Shown piece after piece: positions 5,477-5,678 of a DNA stretch of 5,678 bases. Under the pieces are notes generated by a model. It searched no databases, had not been told where the DNA came from, and saw only the letters and a program-made list of their open reading frames with translations. Each line of letters starts with the position of its first letter. Position 1 is the stretch's first letter. Source of the DNA: Deltaproteobacteria bacterium (GTDB lineage Bacteria > Bdellovibrionota > UBA1018 > UBA923); NCBI GenBank assembly GCA_016194725.1, contig JACQAW010000373.1:1-5678 (forward strand), given 5' to 3'. The position numbers were made by a program, and so were the translations under genes.

Positions 5477-5678
5477 ATGAAAATCAGCACGGGCTTGAAA
5501 CATTGTGGCATCGTATCGGTGGTATTGTTGGCCATCTCCCTCTTGGGCTGCGGCCTGTTTTCAGGCAAGGTGGCGCAAACCGAGCAGCCTACAGCGCCTC
5601 CTGTCCAACCCAACCCCTGGCCTGCGGTCAAGTCGCCGGTGCCTGCCCGGCCCGGCGACCGCGCCGAGGCCATCGGAA
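5477..5678 (+). CDS. Putative lipoprotein, N-terminal part (3' truncated by window)
   Basis: The frame stays open to the window end (67 complete codons). The start MKISTGLKHC is followed by a hydrophobic stretch and the lipobox Leu-Leu-Gly-Cys with Cys25 as the lipidation site, so signal peptidase II processing and membrane anchoring are expected. The residues after the lipobox are rich in Pro, Ala and Gln (TAPPVQPNPW), a typical flexible linker. No domain can be named from what is visible. An in-frame ATG at 5426 has better ribosome-binding candidates (AGGAG at 5408-5412 or AGGG at 5414-5417) and would add 17 residues before the lipobox. The start at 5477 is preferred for its normal signal-peptide length, although AGGA sits only one base upstream of it. 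The gene is divergent from the cyclase-like gene. Confidence 0.65.
   Translation, partial: MKISTGLKHCGIVSVVLLAISLLGCGLFSGKVAQTEQPTAPPVQPNPWPAVKSPVPARPGDRAEAIG

Overview
The window looks like a piece of an environmental, probably Gram-negative bacterial chromosome. The signs are Sec and lipoprotein signal peptides, GC-rich coding sequence, and a mix of lipid-type and arsenic-resistance genes. The lineage cannot be fixed from sequence alone. The pairing of a tetraether-synthase-like radical SAM protein with an ArsI/AqpS/ArsC set would fit a deltaproteobacterial-type or other little-cultured lineage, but that is a guess. Coding density is very high. No RNA gene, CRISPR array, insertion sequence or convincing terminator was seen.

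Positions 1-2549 (+) hold three overlapping genes. They are the C-terminal 213 residues of a radical SAM protein resembling the Tes/Mss family (archaeal tetraether synthase and bacterial membrane-spanning lipid synthases), a classical FabG-like short-chain dehydrogenase/reductase (SDR), and an integral-membrane acyltransferase of the OafA/acyltransferase-3 family. The junctions are ATGA (4 nt) and a 14-nt overlap, so the three are probably translated from one message. Together they suggest modification of a lipid, acyl chain or surface glycan.

Positions 2591-4131 (+) hold a three-gene arsenic block, arsI-aqpS-arsC, whose genes are separated by a single nucleotide. ArsI would cleave the C-As bond of trivalent organoarsenicals. 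ArsC would reduce arsenate to arsenite. The aquaglyceroporin-type channel would let the resulting arsenite leave the cell downhill. No ArsR repressor, ArsB/Acr3 pump or ArsM is present in the window. The block follows the acyltransferase by only 41 bp on the same strand, so read-through from the lipid-type genes is possible. The ends of arsI and aqpS share a near-identical repeat of about 28 nt that encodes an Asp/Ser-Gly-Cys-Cys tail and also forms the ribosome-binding site, stop and start region for the next gene.

Positions 4168-5292 (-), convergent with arsC, encode a 374-residue protein with a Sec signal peptide. By eye it matches the catalytic core of the edema factor/CyaA/ExoY class of secreted nucleotidyl cyclases. 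Three lysines have exactly the family spacing, followed by an Asp-x-Asp motif and a His-Gly motif. Several other active-site residues are substituted and there is no calmodulin-binding C-terminal part. This is the most unusual gene in the window.

Positions 5293-5476 are a divergent intergenic region. From there a lipoprotein gene runs rightward (+) and is cut by the window end.
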